From UBA4742 sp963734965 (GTDB lineage Bacteria; Actinomycetota; Acidimicrobiia; Acidimicrobiales; Acidimicrobilacustridaceae), in contig CAVTJK010000003.1 in NCBI GenBank assembly GCA_963734965.1, positions 1,984,001 through 2,048,000 on the forward strand: a stretch of 64,000 nucleotides of DNA, given 5' to 3'. Below the pieces are notes generated by a model. It did not search any database and had not been told where the DNA came from. It saw nothing but the letters and a program-made list of their open reading frames with translations. This document shows positions 42,530 to 50,868 of this stretch, one piece after another. Both the position numbers and the translations under genes were made by a program. The first letter of the stretch is position 1. Each line of letters starts with the position of its first letter.

Positions 42530-43566
42530 CCCGCGAAGAACACCTCGGCCACGCCGTGGTAGAGCGCGGGATCGACCAGCTTGGGGGCGCCGACGCCTCG
42601 GCCAGGGGACGCGGACGATCTGATCGCTGCGCAACGCCATCATGGTGCCGAACGGCCCCGTCGTGGACGGCGTCGATGGCGGCGATGCCGAACCGGGTGG
42701 CCAGCATCCGGTCGATAGGCGGTGGGTGTACCGCCGCGCTGCACGTGGCCCAGGACCGTGGCGCGGGTCTCGAACCCGGTCCGCTGCTCGATCTCGTGGG
42801 CGACCTGCTCACCGATCCCGCCCAGGCGCACGTGGCCGAAGTCGTCGGTGTCGCTCCGACAGCAACGTCCTCGGGCCACCTGCCGGGCGTGGCCCCCTCG
42901 GCCACCACCACGATGGACGCGAAGCGACCGAGCCGACGACGTTGGGTGAGGGCGGCGCAGACCGCATCGATGTCGTAGGGCTCCTCGGGGATCAGGATGA
43001 CCGTTGCGCCTCCGGCGATGCCCGACCACATGGCGATGTGACCGGCGTGGCGGCCCATCACCTCGACCACGATGACCCGGTGGTGCGGACTCGGCCGTGG
43101 TGTGCAGCCGGTCGATGGCGTCGGTCGCGATCTGCACCGCCGTGTCGAAGCCGAAGGTGAGCTCGGTGGCGCTGAGGTCGTTGTCGATGGTCTTGGGCAC
43201 ACCGACGACGGGCACGCCCGAGGCCGAAGAGGCCGTCGGCCACCCCCAGCGTGTCGTCGCCACCGATGGCGATGAGCGCGTCGACCCCGAGCCGGGCGAT
43301 CGATGCCAGCACGGCGTCGACGCCACCCTCGATGTTGTAGGGGTTGGTGCGCGACGATCCGATGATCGTGCCTCCCCGCGGGCAGGGTGCCCCGCAGCGC
43401 CTCCACGTCGAGCGAGCGCACGGTGCCGTCGATCACCCCCTGCCAGCCGTCGATGAATCCGAGCACGTCGTCGCCGTAGATCCGCTCGGCCTTGCGCACC
43501 ACGGCGCGCATCACGGCGTTCAGACCCGGGGCAGTCGCCACCCCCGGTCAGCATCCCGATCAGCAT
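42526..43566 (-). CDS. pfkA: 6-phosphofructokinase (nine apparent indels)
   Basis: Glycolytic kinase of about 343 residues, possibly ATP- or PPi-linked. GMLTGGGDCPGLNAVMR, ALIAIGGDDTLGVADGL, GVPKTIDNDLSATELTFGF, VEVMGRHAGHIA and GHVQRGGTPTAYDR cover the nucleotide and substrate sites. GGDDT, in place of the GGDGS of ATP enzymes, is the type seen in actinobacterial PFKs. Six extra bases, all giving synonymous third positions, and three losses in G or C runs reconcile the frames. The ATG follows AGGAGG by eight bases. Confidence 0.87.
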
Positions 43567-43571
43567 CGGGA

Positions 43572-44607
43572 CTACCTCCTGTGCGGTCGGGCCGGTCCGG
43601 GCGAGCTTGCCGCCGGCTCGCCATCCCGTCCAATCAGGTCGTCCTGGCCGTGGCGTCGGGCCATGGCCACGGCGGTGTCGGCCAGGGCGGCGCGCAGGCT
43701 GGCCGGGGCCAGCACCTCGAACTCGGCGCCGAGACCGAGCAGCTGGCCGTGGGCGATAGGGAGGGACTCGACCGGCAGCGTCACCTCGCGCCACCCGTCG
43801 GGTCCCGGCGAGCCGGCCGCGGCGAGGGCGTCGGTGGTGGCGACCGACGGCACGACGCGGGAGCATGCGCTCGGCCGCCGGACTCACGCGCAGCCGCACG
43901 GTGTCACGGAGCATCGAGCGGTCGAAGTCGGCCGACACCTCGGCCCAGGCCCGCGCCAGATCGAAGGGCTCCGGGCGCTCGACCGGTTCGTCACGGACCG
44001 ACGCCCACTGGATCCGGCTCACGCGGTAGGTCCGCAGCGCCCGGCGATGGCGAGCCAACAGGTACCAGGTGCCGGCCTTGAGCACGAGGCCGAGCGGGTC
44101 GATCCGTCGATCGAGGAGGCGGTCGCCCACGGCGTAGCGCAGGTCGAGGCGACGGTCGCTCCACACAGCGGCGGCCACGACGCTGAGGGCCTCGGTCGCC
44201 TCGTCGCGGTGGAACCAGCCCGGCGCGTCGAGCAGGAACCGAGCGCGGGCCTCCGACGCCCGCACGGCGGCGGTGGGGCTGAGCGTGGCCAGCATCTTGA
44301 CCTGGGCGGCGGCCAGCACCGGACCCAGGCCGAGGTCGTCGGCGATACCCGACGGAGTCCCGAGGAAGAGCGCCGCCGCCTCCTCGCTGGTCAAGCCGTC
44401 GAGATCGGTCCGCCATCCCTCGACCAGCCGCACCCCGCCCGAGGGGCCGGTCTGGGTCCACAGCGGGGCGCCGGCGGCCTGGAGGGCACTGATGTCGCGG
44501 TAGATCGTGCGCACCGACACGCCGAGCAGACCGGCCAGCTCGGGCGCGGTGGCCGATCCCCGGGCCTGGAGGTGCAGCAGGACCGCCACCAGCCGGCTGG
44601 CACGCAT
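43572..44607 (-). CDS. WYL-domain transcriptional regulator (one frameshift)
   Basis: About 344 residues. An N-terminal winged helix (LLGVSVRTIYRDISALQAAG) is followed by a WYL domain with GTWYLLARHRRALRTYRVSRI and a C-terminal extension. One extra base near 43854 (CGT[C]GTG) breaks the frame ahead of the last 90 residues. WYL proteins sense ligands or nucleic acids and usually act on a neighbouring gene. Here that is the divergent PNPOx-like gene across a perfect palindrome. The ATG lies seven bases after TATCCT. Confidence 0.85.
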
Positions 44608-44614
44608 GAGGCCG

Positions 44615-44620
44615 AGGATA
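44615..44620 (-). promoter_or_regulatory. leaderless -10 box of the WYL regulator
   Basis: Minus-strand TATCCT, seven bases, then ATG at 44607. No ribosome site. Confidence 0.42.
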
Positions 44621-44624
44621 GATG

Positions 44625-44655
44625 CTCATCCCTGACACTCGATGTCAGGGATGAG
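44625..44655. promoter_or_regulatory. 31-base palindrome, probable WYL regulator operator
   Basis: CTCATCCCTGACA (44625-44637) and its exact complement TGTCAGGGATGAG (44643-44655) flank CTCGA. It sits between the divergent WYL regulator and the PNPOx-like gene, just upstream of the regulator's -10 box. A 13-bp perfect arm in a 64-base gap is unlikely by chance. Confidence 0.7.
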
Positions 44656-44671
44656 GCGCGACAGTCCGAGT

Positions 44672-45154
44672 ATGACGACCTGGGGAGAGTTCGAACAGAC
44701 CGAGCCCGATCTGGCCCAGCGGGTCCGGTCCCGCTTCGAGCAGACCGGCCTGGCCCTGGTGGGCACGATCCGCGCCGACGGCTCGCCTCGGGTGAGCGGC
44801 TGGGAGCCGCTGTTCGCCGACGGCCAGATCTGGCTCGGCAGCATGCCCGGCTCGCGCAAGAACGCCGACCTGCGGCGCGACGGTCGTCTGGTGCTGCACA
44901 ACGCCACCGCCGACAAGGACGCCAAGGACGGCGACGCCAAGATCTCCGGGCGGGCGGTCGAGGTCACCGATGACCCGACCAAGGCCGGCTACACCGTGGC
45001 CTTCAAGCAGGAGACCGACTTCGACGTCCCCACGCCCTTCGAGCTGTTCCGCGTCGAGCCGACCGAGGTGTCGATGCTGCGCCCGAGCGGCGACTTCCTG
45101 TTGATCGAGTGGTGGCGACCCGGCGAGCCCCTTCAGAGGCTCGAACGACGCTGA
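44672..45154 (+). CDS. pyridoxamine-5'-phosphate-oxidase-like flavin-fold protein
   Basis: The 160-residue split-barrel protein contains ALVGTIRADGSPRVSGWEPL and IWLGSMPGSRKNADLRRDG, the strands that bind flavin or F420 in this superfamily. It is probably an FMN/F420-dependent reductase or a heme/flavin-binding protein. I prefer the ATG at 44672, because an ATG at 44642 would start inside the operator palindrome. Divergent from the WYL regulator. Its end overlaps the tsnR-like gene by 22 bases. Confidence 0.8.
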   Translation: MTTWGEFEQTEPDLAQRVRSRFEQTGLALVGTIRADGSPRVSGWEPLFADGQIWLGSMPGSRKNADLRRDGRLVLHNATADKDAKDGDAKISGRAVEVTDDPTKAGYTVAFKQETDFDVPTPFELFRVEPTEVSMLRPSGDFLLIEWWRPGEPLQRLERR

Positions 45155-45951
45155 CGCGCCGCTTCGAACACGGCCAACGTGGCCGCCATGGCCACGTTCA
45201 GGCTCTCGGTCCGCCCCGCCAACGGGATCGTGACGAGCAGGTCGAGGAGGCCGTCGACGCCGTCGGGCAGCCCGTGGGCCTCGCTGCCCACCACGAAGGC
45301 CACTGGACCGGTCAGCTCCGCGGTGTCGAGAGGGGTGCCGTCGTGGGCGGCCAGCCCGACGCGCCGCAGGCCGGCGGCGCCCAGCGCCTCCAGCGCGACA
45401 GCCAGCTCCGGCTCGGTGACCACCGGAACCAGGAAGACGGCCCCGGCCGACGCCCTGACGGTCTTGGGTCCGAACGGATCGACCCCGCCGCTGAAGATGA
45501 CCGCCGAGCACCCGGAGGCTTCGGCCGATCGCAGCAGCGTGCCGGCGTTGCCGGGGTCGGCCACCTCGGCCAGCACCAGCACCGGGCGCTGCGAGGCGGC
45601 GGCACCGGCCAGCGCATCGGCCAGCTCGGCGCGCCGCTCGGCGACCACGGCGGCGACGGGCTGGGGGGTGACCGTGTCGGTCACCCGGCTCATGGCCCCC
45701 GCCGGCAGCTCGACCAGACGGGCGCCGGTGGCCGCCGCCCGTTCGGCCAACGCCTCGACCGCATCATCGAGCGGCGCGCCGCCATCGCGGATCACCAGCT
45801 CGATCGATGCGTCGGCGTCGAGGGCGACCGCCAACATGGTGGCGCCCTCGATGAGGAACCGGCTCTGGGCCGTGCGCTCGGTGCGGCGACGCGCCAAGCG
45901 GCGGGTCTGGGCGATGAGCGGGTGCTTGGTCCCGACCGACTCGAAGGGCAC
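45133..45951 (-). CDS. SpoU/TrmH-family RNA 2'-O-methyltransferase (TsnR-like)
   Basis: The 272-residue protein has an N-terminal L30e-like substrate domain (RFLIEGATMLAVAL). The SPOUT knot follows with VLAEVADPGNAGTLLRSAEA, VVGSEAHGLP and IPLAGRTESLNVAMA, the three family motifs. It follows infC-rpmI-rplT as tsnR does in M. tuberculosis, so 23S rRNA is the likely substrate. Self-protection against thiostrepton is a known role of one member and is not implied. Confidence 0.9.
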   Translation of the reverse strand: MPFESVGTKHPLIAQTRRLARRRTERTAQSRFLIEGATMLAVALDADASIELVIRDGGAPLDDAVEALAERAAATGARLVELPAGAMSRVTDTVTPQPVAAVVAERRAELADALAGAAASQRPVLVLAEVADPGNAGTLLRSAEASGCSAVIFSGGVDPFGPKTVRASAGAVFLVPVVTEPELAVALEALGAAGLRRVGLAAHDGTPLDTAELTGPVAFVVGSEAHGLPDGVDGLLDLLVTIPLAGRTESLNVAMAATLAVFEAARQRRSSL

Positions 45952-45980
45952 CGGTCAGGCGGTGAAGCCGTCGGCCTCGG

Positions 45981-46355
45981 TCAGGAGGCCTTGGCCACCG
46001 ATGCGTTCGCTCCGTTGGCCACCTCGACCAGGGCGGCGAACGCCTCGGGCTCGGCCACGGCCAGATCGGCCAGGACCTTGCGGTCGACCTCGACCTCGGC
46101 CAGGTGCAGTCCGCTGATGAAGCGGCTGTAGCTGATGCCGTTGAGTCGACAGGCGGCGTTGATCCGCTGGATCCACAGCTTGCGGAACTCCCCCTTGCGC
46201 GCCCGGCGGTCGCGGTACGCGTACTGCATCGAGTGCATGACCTGCTCGTTGGCGGCGCGGTACGAGCGGCTCTTGTTGCCGTAGTAGCCCTTGGCCCGCT
46301 CGAGGGTCGTGCGGCGGTGCTTCTTGCTCTGGACGGCACGCTTCACTCTGGCCAT
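45981..46355 (-). CDS. rplT: 50S ribosomal protein L20
   Basis: The 124-residue L20 begins ARVKRAVQSKKHRRTTLERA, with LWIQRINAACRLNGISYS in the globular half. It binds 23S rRNA early in assembly. A C-terminal tail of about 10 residues exceeds the usual end. The ribosome site is AAAGGAG. Third gene of the infC operon. Confidence 0.98.
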   Translation of the reverse strand: MARVKRAVQSKKHRRTTLERAKGYYGNKSRSYRAANEQVMHSMQYAYRDRRARKGEFRKLWIQRINAACRLNGISYSRFISGLHLAEVEVDRKVLADLAVAEPEAFAALVEVANGANASVAKAS

Positions 46356-46434
46356 CGGGAGCTCCTTTCGGGAGACGGGGGAAGATCGAGAAGCCGTCGC
46401 GCCCCAGATGGGCGCGACCGGGGAGGGGTCGGGG

Positions 46435-46632
46435 CTACTTCAAGCCGAGCTGGCGCTTGACGTGGGACAGATCGCCGCCCGTCAGCTCGGTGGTGCGACC
46501 CAGGCGACGCTTGCGGGCCGGACTCTTCTTCTCGAGGATGTGGTTCAGGTTGGCCTTGCGGCGCATGATCTTGCCTGACCCCGTCTGCTTGAAGCGCTTG
46601 GCCGCGCCCCTGTGGGTCTTCATCTTCGGCAT
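46435..46632 (-). CDS. rpmI: 50S ribosomal protein L35
   Basis: The 65-residue basic protein starts MPKMKTHRGAAKRFKQTGSG and continues through ARKRRLGRTTEL, both L35 signatures. It lies between infC and rplT with short gaps. The ribosome site is weak, so translation may depend on infC. Confidence 0.97.
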   Translation of the reverse strand: MPKMKTHRGAAKRFKQTGSGKIMRRKANLNHILEKKSPARKRRLGRTTELTGGDLSHVKRQLGLK

Positions 46633-46669
46633 GGTCTGGTCTTTCGTCGGGGTGGCTGGTGAGGGGAGC

Positions 46670-47383
46670 TCAGGAGCCGGTTTCGTCGGCCTCGATCGTC
46701 GCGTCGACGACCTCGACCGCCTCGGGGGTGGTGTCCGGGGCAGAGCTGGATTCGGAAGGTGATGGCGCCGGGCTGTCGGGCGTGGTTTCGGGCTGAGCCC
46801 CGTTGGCGGTGGGATCGGGATCGGTCTGGCGCTTGCGCTCGGCCGCTCGGGCGGCTTGGGCCCGCTTGTCGGGAGCGAGCACCATCGTCATGTTGCGACC
46901 ATCGAGCTTGGGATAGACCTCGACCCGGCCCATGTGGGCCACGTCGGTGGCGACCTCGTCGAGGATGCGCTTGCCGAGCTCGGGGTGCTGCATCTCACGG
47001 CCACGGAACATGATGGTCACCTTGACCTTGTGGCCCTCACCGAGGAACTTCTCGACCTTCTTGGTCTTGGTGTCGAAGTCGCCGTGCCCGATCTTGGGCC
47101 GGTACTTCATCTCCTTGACCACGACGTTGGTGCTCTTGCGGCGGGATTCCTTGGCTCGTTGGGCTGCTTCGTACTTGTACTTGCCGTAGTCCATGATCCG
47201 ACAGACCGGCGGGTTGGCCTTGTCGGCCACCTCGACCAGGTCGAGCTCGAGCTCGCGGGCCATGGCCAACGCCTCGGGCAACGGTTTGATGCCGATCTGC
47301 TCCCCGTCGGGCGCCACCAGGCGCACCTCACGGGCGCGGATCCGATCGTTGATCCTCGGCTCGTCGTTCGGTGGAGCAGCTAT
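46670..47383 (-). CDS. infC: translation initiation factor IF-3 (unusual or damaged start)
   Basis: Keeps 30S subunits free and proofreads initiator tRNA. RINDRIRAREVRLV opens the N-domain. CRIMDYGKYKYE is the linker, and KVTIMFRGRE and DGRNMTMVLAP lie in the C-domain. An acidic tail of about 50 residues follows. No ATG, GTG or TTG lies in frame between the preceding TGA and the core. The likely start is ATA at 47381-47383, matching the AUU/AUC starts known for infC. Alternatively one lost G near 47385 would join it to the ATG at 47400 (MKSDRA...). Confidence 0.94.
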   Translation of the reverse strand: MAAPPNDEPRINDRIRAREVRLVAPDGEQIGIKPLPEALAMARELELDLVEVADKANPPVCRIMDYGKYKYEAAQRAKESRRKSTNVVVKEMKYRPKIGHGDFDTKTKKVEKFLGEGHKVKVTIMFRGREMQHPELGKRILDEVATDVAHMGRVEVYPKLDGRNMTMVLAPDKRAQAARAAERKRQTDPDPTANGAQPETTPDSPAPSPSESSSAPDTTPEAVEVVDATIEADETGS

Positions 47384-47458
47384 CGCCGGTCACTCTTCAT
47401 CAATGCGCAGGTCCTATCCGTCGCGTCGGGTGGGCACACCGCCCCGAAAACGAAGACC

Positions 47459-47489
47459 GAGGCGGAGTCGGAGAGCCGACATCCGCCTC
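47459..47489 (-). promoter_or_regulatory. attenuator-like hairpin in the infC leader
   Basis: On the minus strand GAGGCGGA and TCCGCCTC enclose GTCGG-CTCT-CCGAC, a 13-bp stem with one bulged T. GGTCTTCGTTTTCGG follows. It lies about 80 bases before infC and 120 after a candidate promoter. The infC-rpmI-rplT operon is controlled by leader attenuation in Bacillus, so the same mode is plausible here. Confidence 0.5.
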
Positions 47490-47605
47490 ACGCCGGGCGC
47501 ACCGCGTCCGGCTGACGAGTCGACCCGGCGCACGCGTCACGCCCCATGAGGGAGTCTCGGTGGCCAGGTGGGGGCGAACCCCGCTTTCCTGGGTTGTAGC
47601 CCGCA

Positions 47606-47612
47606 TAGAGTA
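47606..47612. promoter_or_regulatory. overlapping divergent -10 boxes
   Basis: TAGAGTA contains TAGAGT on the plus strand and TACTCT on the minus strand. They lie between infC and the divergent gene at 47706. The plus message would have a leader of about 90 bases and the infC message one of about 200. No good -35 is seen on either side. The remainder of 47401-47705 holds only the attenuator hairpin and leader sequence. Confidence 0.38.
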
Positions 47613-47705
47613 CCAGGGCAGCTGGCCGAAGACGACTCTGGGCGCGCCGGCCGTGTCGATCCCCCCGCAGTTCCCCTGCCCTTCCCGAAAATCGGAGCCG
47701 ATGTC

Positions 47706-48230
47706 ATGAGCCTGTGGACCCCTGGTGGCGAGGTGCCCGTCAACCGCGAGCCGGCCGGATCGGACCCGTCCGGATCGGGCGCCCCGGGCCGGGGCCGACC
47801 GGGCGGAGGGGCCCCGGATGGTGGTCCGGGCTCCGAGCGCCCGGCCTTGTCGGAGGAGGTGCTGGCCGAGGCGGCCGCCGCCGCCGGGATCGACCTCGAG
47901 TCGCTCTCGCCCGACGAGCGGGCCCAGCTCGAGGCCATGATGCTCGAGATGGCCGAGGCTCAGGCCCGGCTGGCGTCGGCGCCGGCATCAGAGGTCATCC
48001 TCAACCACCTCGGCGGGTTCTACGAGCTGGCCCGCATCCACCTCAGCCAGGATCCGCCTCACTTCGACGAGGCGGCGCTGGCCATCGACGGGTTGGCGGC
48101 GGTGCTCGACGCGGTCGAGGACCGCCTCGGCCCCGACGGCCACGCCCTGCGCGACGCCTTGAACCAGCTGCAGATGGCTTTCGTGCAGCTCCGCGAGCGC
48201 TTCGCCGACAGCGACGCCTCACCGAGCTGA
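47706..48230 (+). CDS. DUF1844-like small protein
   Basis: The 174-residue cytoplasmic protein has a Gly/Pro-rich N-terminal 45 residues. Acidic helices follow with LEMAEAQARLASAP, and a conserved block ILNHLGGFYELARIHL that recalls DUF1844. The end is helical (GHALRDALNQLQMAFVQLRERF). Function unknown. Its divergent placement from infC, sharing a possible promoter, suggests steady expression with the translation genes. I start at the ATG before SLWTPGG. Confidence 0.72.
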   Translation: MSLWTPGGEVPVNREPAGSDPSGSGAPGRGRPGGGAPDGGPGSERPALSEEVLAEAAAAAGIDLESLSPDERAQLEAMMLEMAEAQARLASAPASEVILNHLGGFYELARIHLSQDPPHFDEAALAIDGLAAVLDAVEDRLGPDGHALRDALNQLQMAFVQLRERFADSDASPS

Positions 48231-48308
48231 TCCCCCGGCCCTTCCAGTTCCGGTGCCGTCGCGTGACCCTCTCGGGCCCGTTCGCGGCATCAGAATCCCG
48301 AGGTGGCG

Positions 48309-48388
48309 GAGCGGTGGAGCCGCTCGCGAGATGACACCCGGATGGGCGAAGCCGCTCGGCGGGATGATCCGCCGACCAGAGAGCCAAT
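48309..48388. repeat. two-hairpin intergenic repeat family 2, copy B
   Basis: Hairpin 1 is GAGCGG-TGGAG-CCGCTC (48309-48325). Hairpin 2 is CGGCGG-GATGAT-CCGCCG (48357-48374). The end is CGACCAGAGAGCCAAT. Block order and spacing match 28536-28607. It lies between the ends of two convergent genes. Confidence 0.65.
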
Positions 48389-48391
48389 AGA

Positions 48392-48616
48392 TCAGACAGG
48401 GCGGAGGTGGGCGGCCTCGAAGCGGCCCAGGTGGCCCGGCTCGATCTCGAAGGCCACCGCCGTCCCCACCTCGACGGTGCGGGTGCCGTCAGCGATGGCG
48501 GTGCAGTGGAAGAACCACGGTCCGCGTCCGTCGTCGGCCTGCACGTGGCCGTAGCCACGGGGATCGTCGAAATCGACCACCGCGCCGACGATCGTCTCGC
48601 CGCCGTCGGCTCCCAT
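48392..48616 (-). CDS. cold-shock-domain-like small protein
   Basis: The 74-residue protein has one OB fold. VVDFDDPRGYGHVQADDG is the RNP1-like strand, WFFHCTAI resembles the RNP2 FFH block, and EIEPGHLGRFEA closes the barrel. It differs from ordinary Csp proteins by the replaced aromatic residues, so nucleic-acid binding is probable but modified. The ATG overlaps the hisG stop (TGATG), so it is cotranslated with hisG. Confidence 0.75.
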   Translation of the reverse strand: MGADGGETIVGAVVDFDDPRGYGHVQADDGRGPWFFHCTAIADGTRTVEVGTAVAFEIEPGHLGRFEAAHLRPV

Positions 48617-49491
48617 CAGTGGACGATCTTGGCGATCGGCAGCTCGATGATGTCGGTCGCACCCTGATCACGCAGCGCCGGGATCAACACGTTGATGTCG
48701 GACTTGGGCACCACCGTCTCGACGGCGTAGCCCTGGCCGGCGTAGAGCTCGTTGACCGTCGGCGTCTTCATGGCCGGCAGCAGGCCGATCACGGCGTCGA
48801 GCTGGGCCGCTTGCACGTTGAGCTTGACCAGGACCTTGCCCCGAGCCTCGAGCACACCGGTGAGCAGCGTGTGGATCTGGCCCATGGCGTGCGCCTTGGC
48901 CGGATCGGCGGCGGCCGCCGGATTGGCGATGAGCTCGGTGTAGGAGGTCATGACCGTGTCGATGATCCGCAGTCCCGCCGCTCGCAGCGCCCGACCGGTC
49001 TCGGTGAGCTCGACGATGCAGTCGACGATGTCGGGGACCTTGGCCTCGGTGGCCCCGTAGGACAGCCGCACGTCGGCCTCGATGCCCAGCCCGGCGAAGT
49101 AGCGCTGGGTCAGCCGGGGGTACTCGGTCGACACCCGCACGGCCTGGGGCAGATCGCGGGCCTCGGTCCAGCGTGAGTCGGCGGCCACGGCCACGACGAT
49201 CTTGACCGGGTTGTCGGTCGCCTTCGAGTACTCGAGGCGGCCGATGCTCTCGACCTTGCTCGACGTCTCCTCGATCCAGTCACGGCCGGCGATCCCGAGG
49301 TCGAACAGGCCGTCCTCCAGATAGGTCGGGATCTCCTGCGGTCGCAGGATGCGCACCTCGTCGACACGCGGATCGTTGATCTCGGCCCGATAGGTCACCT
49401 CGGAATCGCGGTGCACCCGGAGGTCGGCCGCCTCGAACAGATCGAGTGTGGCCTTCTCGAGCGAACCCTTGGGCAGAACCAACCTCAACAT
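48616..49491 (-). CDS. hisG: ATP phosphoribosyltransferase, long form
   Basis: First step of histidine synthesis. At 291 residues it is the long HisG with a C-terminal ACT-like regulatory domain (AVIGLLPAMKTPTV to AKIVH), so it does not need HisZ. The catalytic part has LVLPKGSLEKAT, DLGIAGRDWIEE and the PRPP loop DCIVELTETGRALRAAGL. The ATG at 49491 lies eight bases after TACGGT. No other his gene is in the window. Confidence 0.95.
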   Translation of the reverse strand: MLRLVLPKGSLEKATLDLFEAADLRVHRDSEVTYRAEINDPRVDEVRILRPQEIPTYLEDGLFDLGIAGRDWIEETSSKVESIGRLEYSKATDNPVKIVVAVAADSRWTEARDLPQAVRVSTEYPRLTQRYFAGLGIEADVRLSYGATEAKVPDIVDCIVELTETGRALRAAGLRIIDTVMTSYTELIANPAAAADPAKAHAMGQIHTLLTGVLEARGKVLVKLNVQAAQLDAVIGLLPAMKTPTVNELYAGQGYAVETVVPKSDINVLIPALRDQGATDIIELPIAKIVH

Positions 49492-49606
49492 GGCTTGACA
49501 CCGTAGCGAAGCCGGTGCCCTTGCCTGCGCGCCATAGGCATGCCGAACAGGCCAGGGGTGGCATCCCTCCGTTGTCATCGCTCGCGGAAGGGGGTTTGAT
49601 GAGGCG

Positions 49607-50314
49607 GTGCCCCCCGCCGTGCTGCATCCCGAACGCCACTTCAGCCATCGCGGCGGGTGGCTTCGCGCCGCGGTGCTCGGGGCCAACGACGGCATCGTCT
49701 CGGTGGCCTGCCTCGTGATCGCCGTGGCCGCCGCGGGAGCATCGCGCTCGACCCTGTTCACCGCCGGCGCGGCGTCACTGGTCGCCGGCGCGCTGTCGAT
49801 GGCCATCGGCGAGTACACCTCGGTGAGCTCACAGCGAGACGCCGAACAGGCCGACATCGCCAAGGAGCGCCGCGAGCTGGCCGAGACGCCCGAGCGCGAG
49901 CTGCGCGAGCTGACCCGCATCTACATGGACAAGGGCCTGTCACACGATCTGGCCCAGGAGGTCGCCACCGAGTTGTCGCGCGGCGACGTGCTGGCGGTGC
50001 ACATGGCCGAGGAGCTGGGCCTCACCGTCGACAACCTGGCCCGCCCCCGCCTGGCGGCGGCCTCCTCCGCGCTGTCGTTCTCGCTCGGCGCGCTGATCCC
50101 GTTCGTCGCCGTGCTGGTCGCCGGCAGCACGGTCGCGGCACGCGTGGTGGTCACCGGTGCGGTGTCGATGCTGGCGCTCGCCGCCCTCGGCGCCGCCGGC
50201 GCATGGGTCGGGGGGGCGGCCTTCGGCCGACCGACCGTCCGCATGCTGGGCCTGGGTGGACTGGCCATGACCGTGGGCGCCCTGCTCGGCGCCGCCCTCG
50301 GCGCCGTTTCCTAA
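49607..50314 (+). CDS. VIT/CCC1-family metal transporter
   Basis: The 235-residue membrane protein has about five transmembrane segments: two before and three after a cytoplasmic acidic helix pair (RDAEQADIAKERRELAETPE). LGANDGIVSVACLVI is the CCC1 signature in TM1. The family moves Fe2+ or Mn2+ out of the cytoplasm. The GTG at 49607 gives HFSHRGGWLRAAVLGAND. Its stop overlaps the convergent ribH stop. Confidence 0.9.
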   Translation: MPPAVLHPERHFSHRGGWLRAAVLGANDGIVSVACLVIAVAAAGASRSTLFTAGAASLVAGALSMAIGEYTSVSSQRDAEQADIAKERRELAETPERELRELTRIYMDKGLSHDLAQEVATELSRGDVLAVHMAEELGLTVDNLARPRLAAASSALSFSLGALIPFVAVLVAGSTVAARVVVTGAVSMLALAALGAAGAWVGGAAFGRPTVRMLGLGGLAMTVGALLGAALGAVS

Positions 50315-50799
50315 CCCGGCAGTCGCTTCAGGAGATCGGCCATCTCGAGGGCGGTGCAGGCCGCCTCGTCCCCTTTGTTCTCGCCGTTGAGATCGCTGCG
50401 GGCCAGGGCCTGGTCGAGGTTCTCGGTGGTCAGCACGCCGAACACGATGGGGATGCCCGTGTCGAGCGCCGCCCGCTGGATCCCCTCGGCACAGGGCCCG
50501 GCCACGTACTCGAAGTGAGCGGTATCGCCCCGGATCACCGCCCCGAGACAGACCACGGCGTCGAAGTGGCCCGAGGTCGCGCACCGCTTGGCGGCGAGGG
50601 GGATCTCGAAGGCCCCGGGCACCCAGACGACGGTCACGTCAGCCTCGGCCACCCCTTTGCGGGCCAGACCACCGAGTGCTCCTTCGAGCAACTGGGTAGT
50701 GATCAGATCGTTGAAACGTCCGCACACGATGGCGACTCGAACGCCGGCGCCGTCGACCTCACCCGTCACCGATCGCGCCGCTTTGAAGTTCGTGGACAT
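50311..50799 (-). CDS. ribH: 6,7-dimethyl-8-ribityllumazine synthase
   Basis: Penultimate step of riboflavin synthesis. The 162-residue protein has VAIVCGRFND, VWVPGAFEIPLAAKR, CLGAVIRGDTAHFEYV and FGVLTTENLDQA, covering the active site including the catalytic His. The ATG at 50799 is seven bases after TAAGGT, with no ribosome site. Separated from ribBA-ribE-ribD by the acyltransferase gene. Confidence 0.97.
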   Translation of the reverse strand: MSTNFKAARSVTGEVDGAGVRVAIVCGRFNDLITTQLLEGALGGLARKGVAEADVTVVWVPGAFEIPLAAKRCATSGHFDAVVCLGAVIRGDTAHFEYVAGPCAEGIQRAALDTGIPIVFGVLTTENLDQALARSDLNGENKGDEAACTALEMADLLKRLPG

Positions 50800-50806
50800 C
50801 ACCGTG

Positions 50807-50812
50807 ACCTTA
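50807..50812 (-). promoter_or_regulatory. leaderless -10 box of ribH
   Basis: Minus-strand TAAGGT, then CACGGTG, then ATG at 50799. Confidence 0.45.
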
Positions 50813-50868
50813 GCCAAGGCGCTTCACAGCCTATTCTCATCGTGATCTCATCCTCCCCGGAGCCTTGA

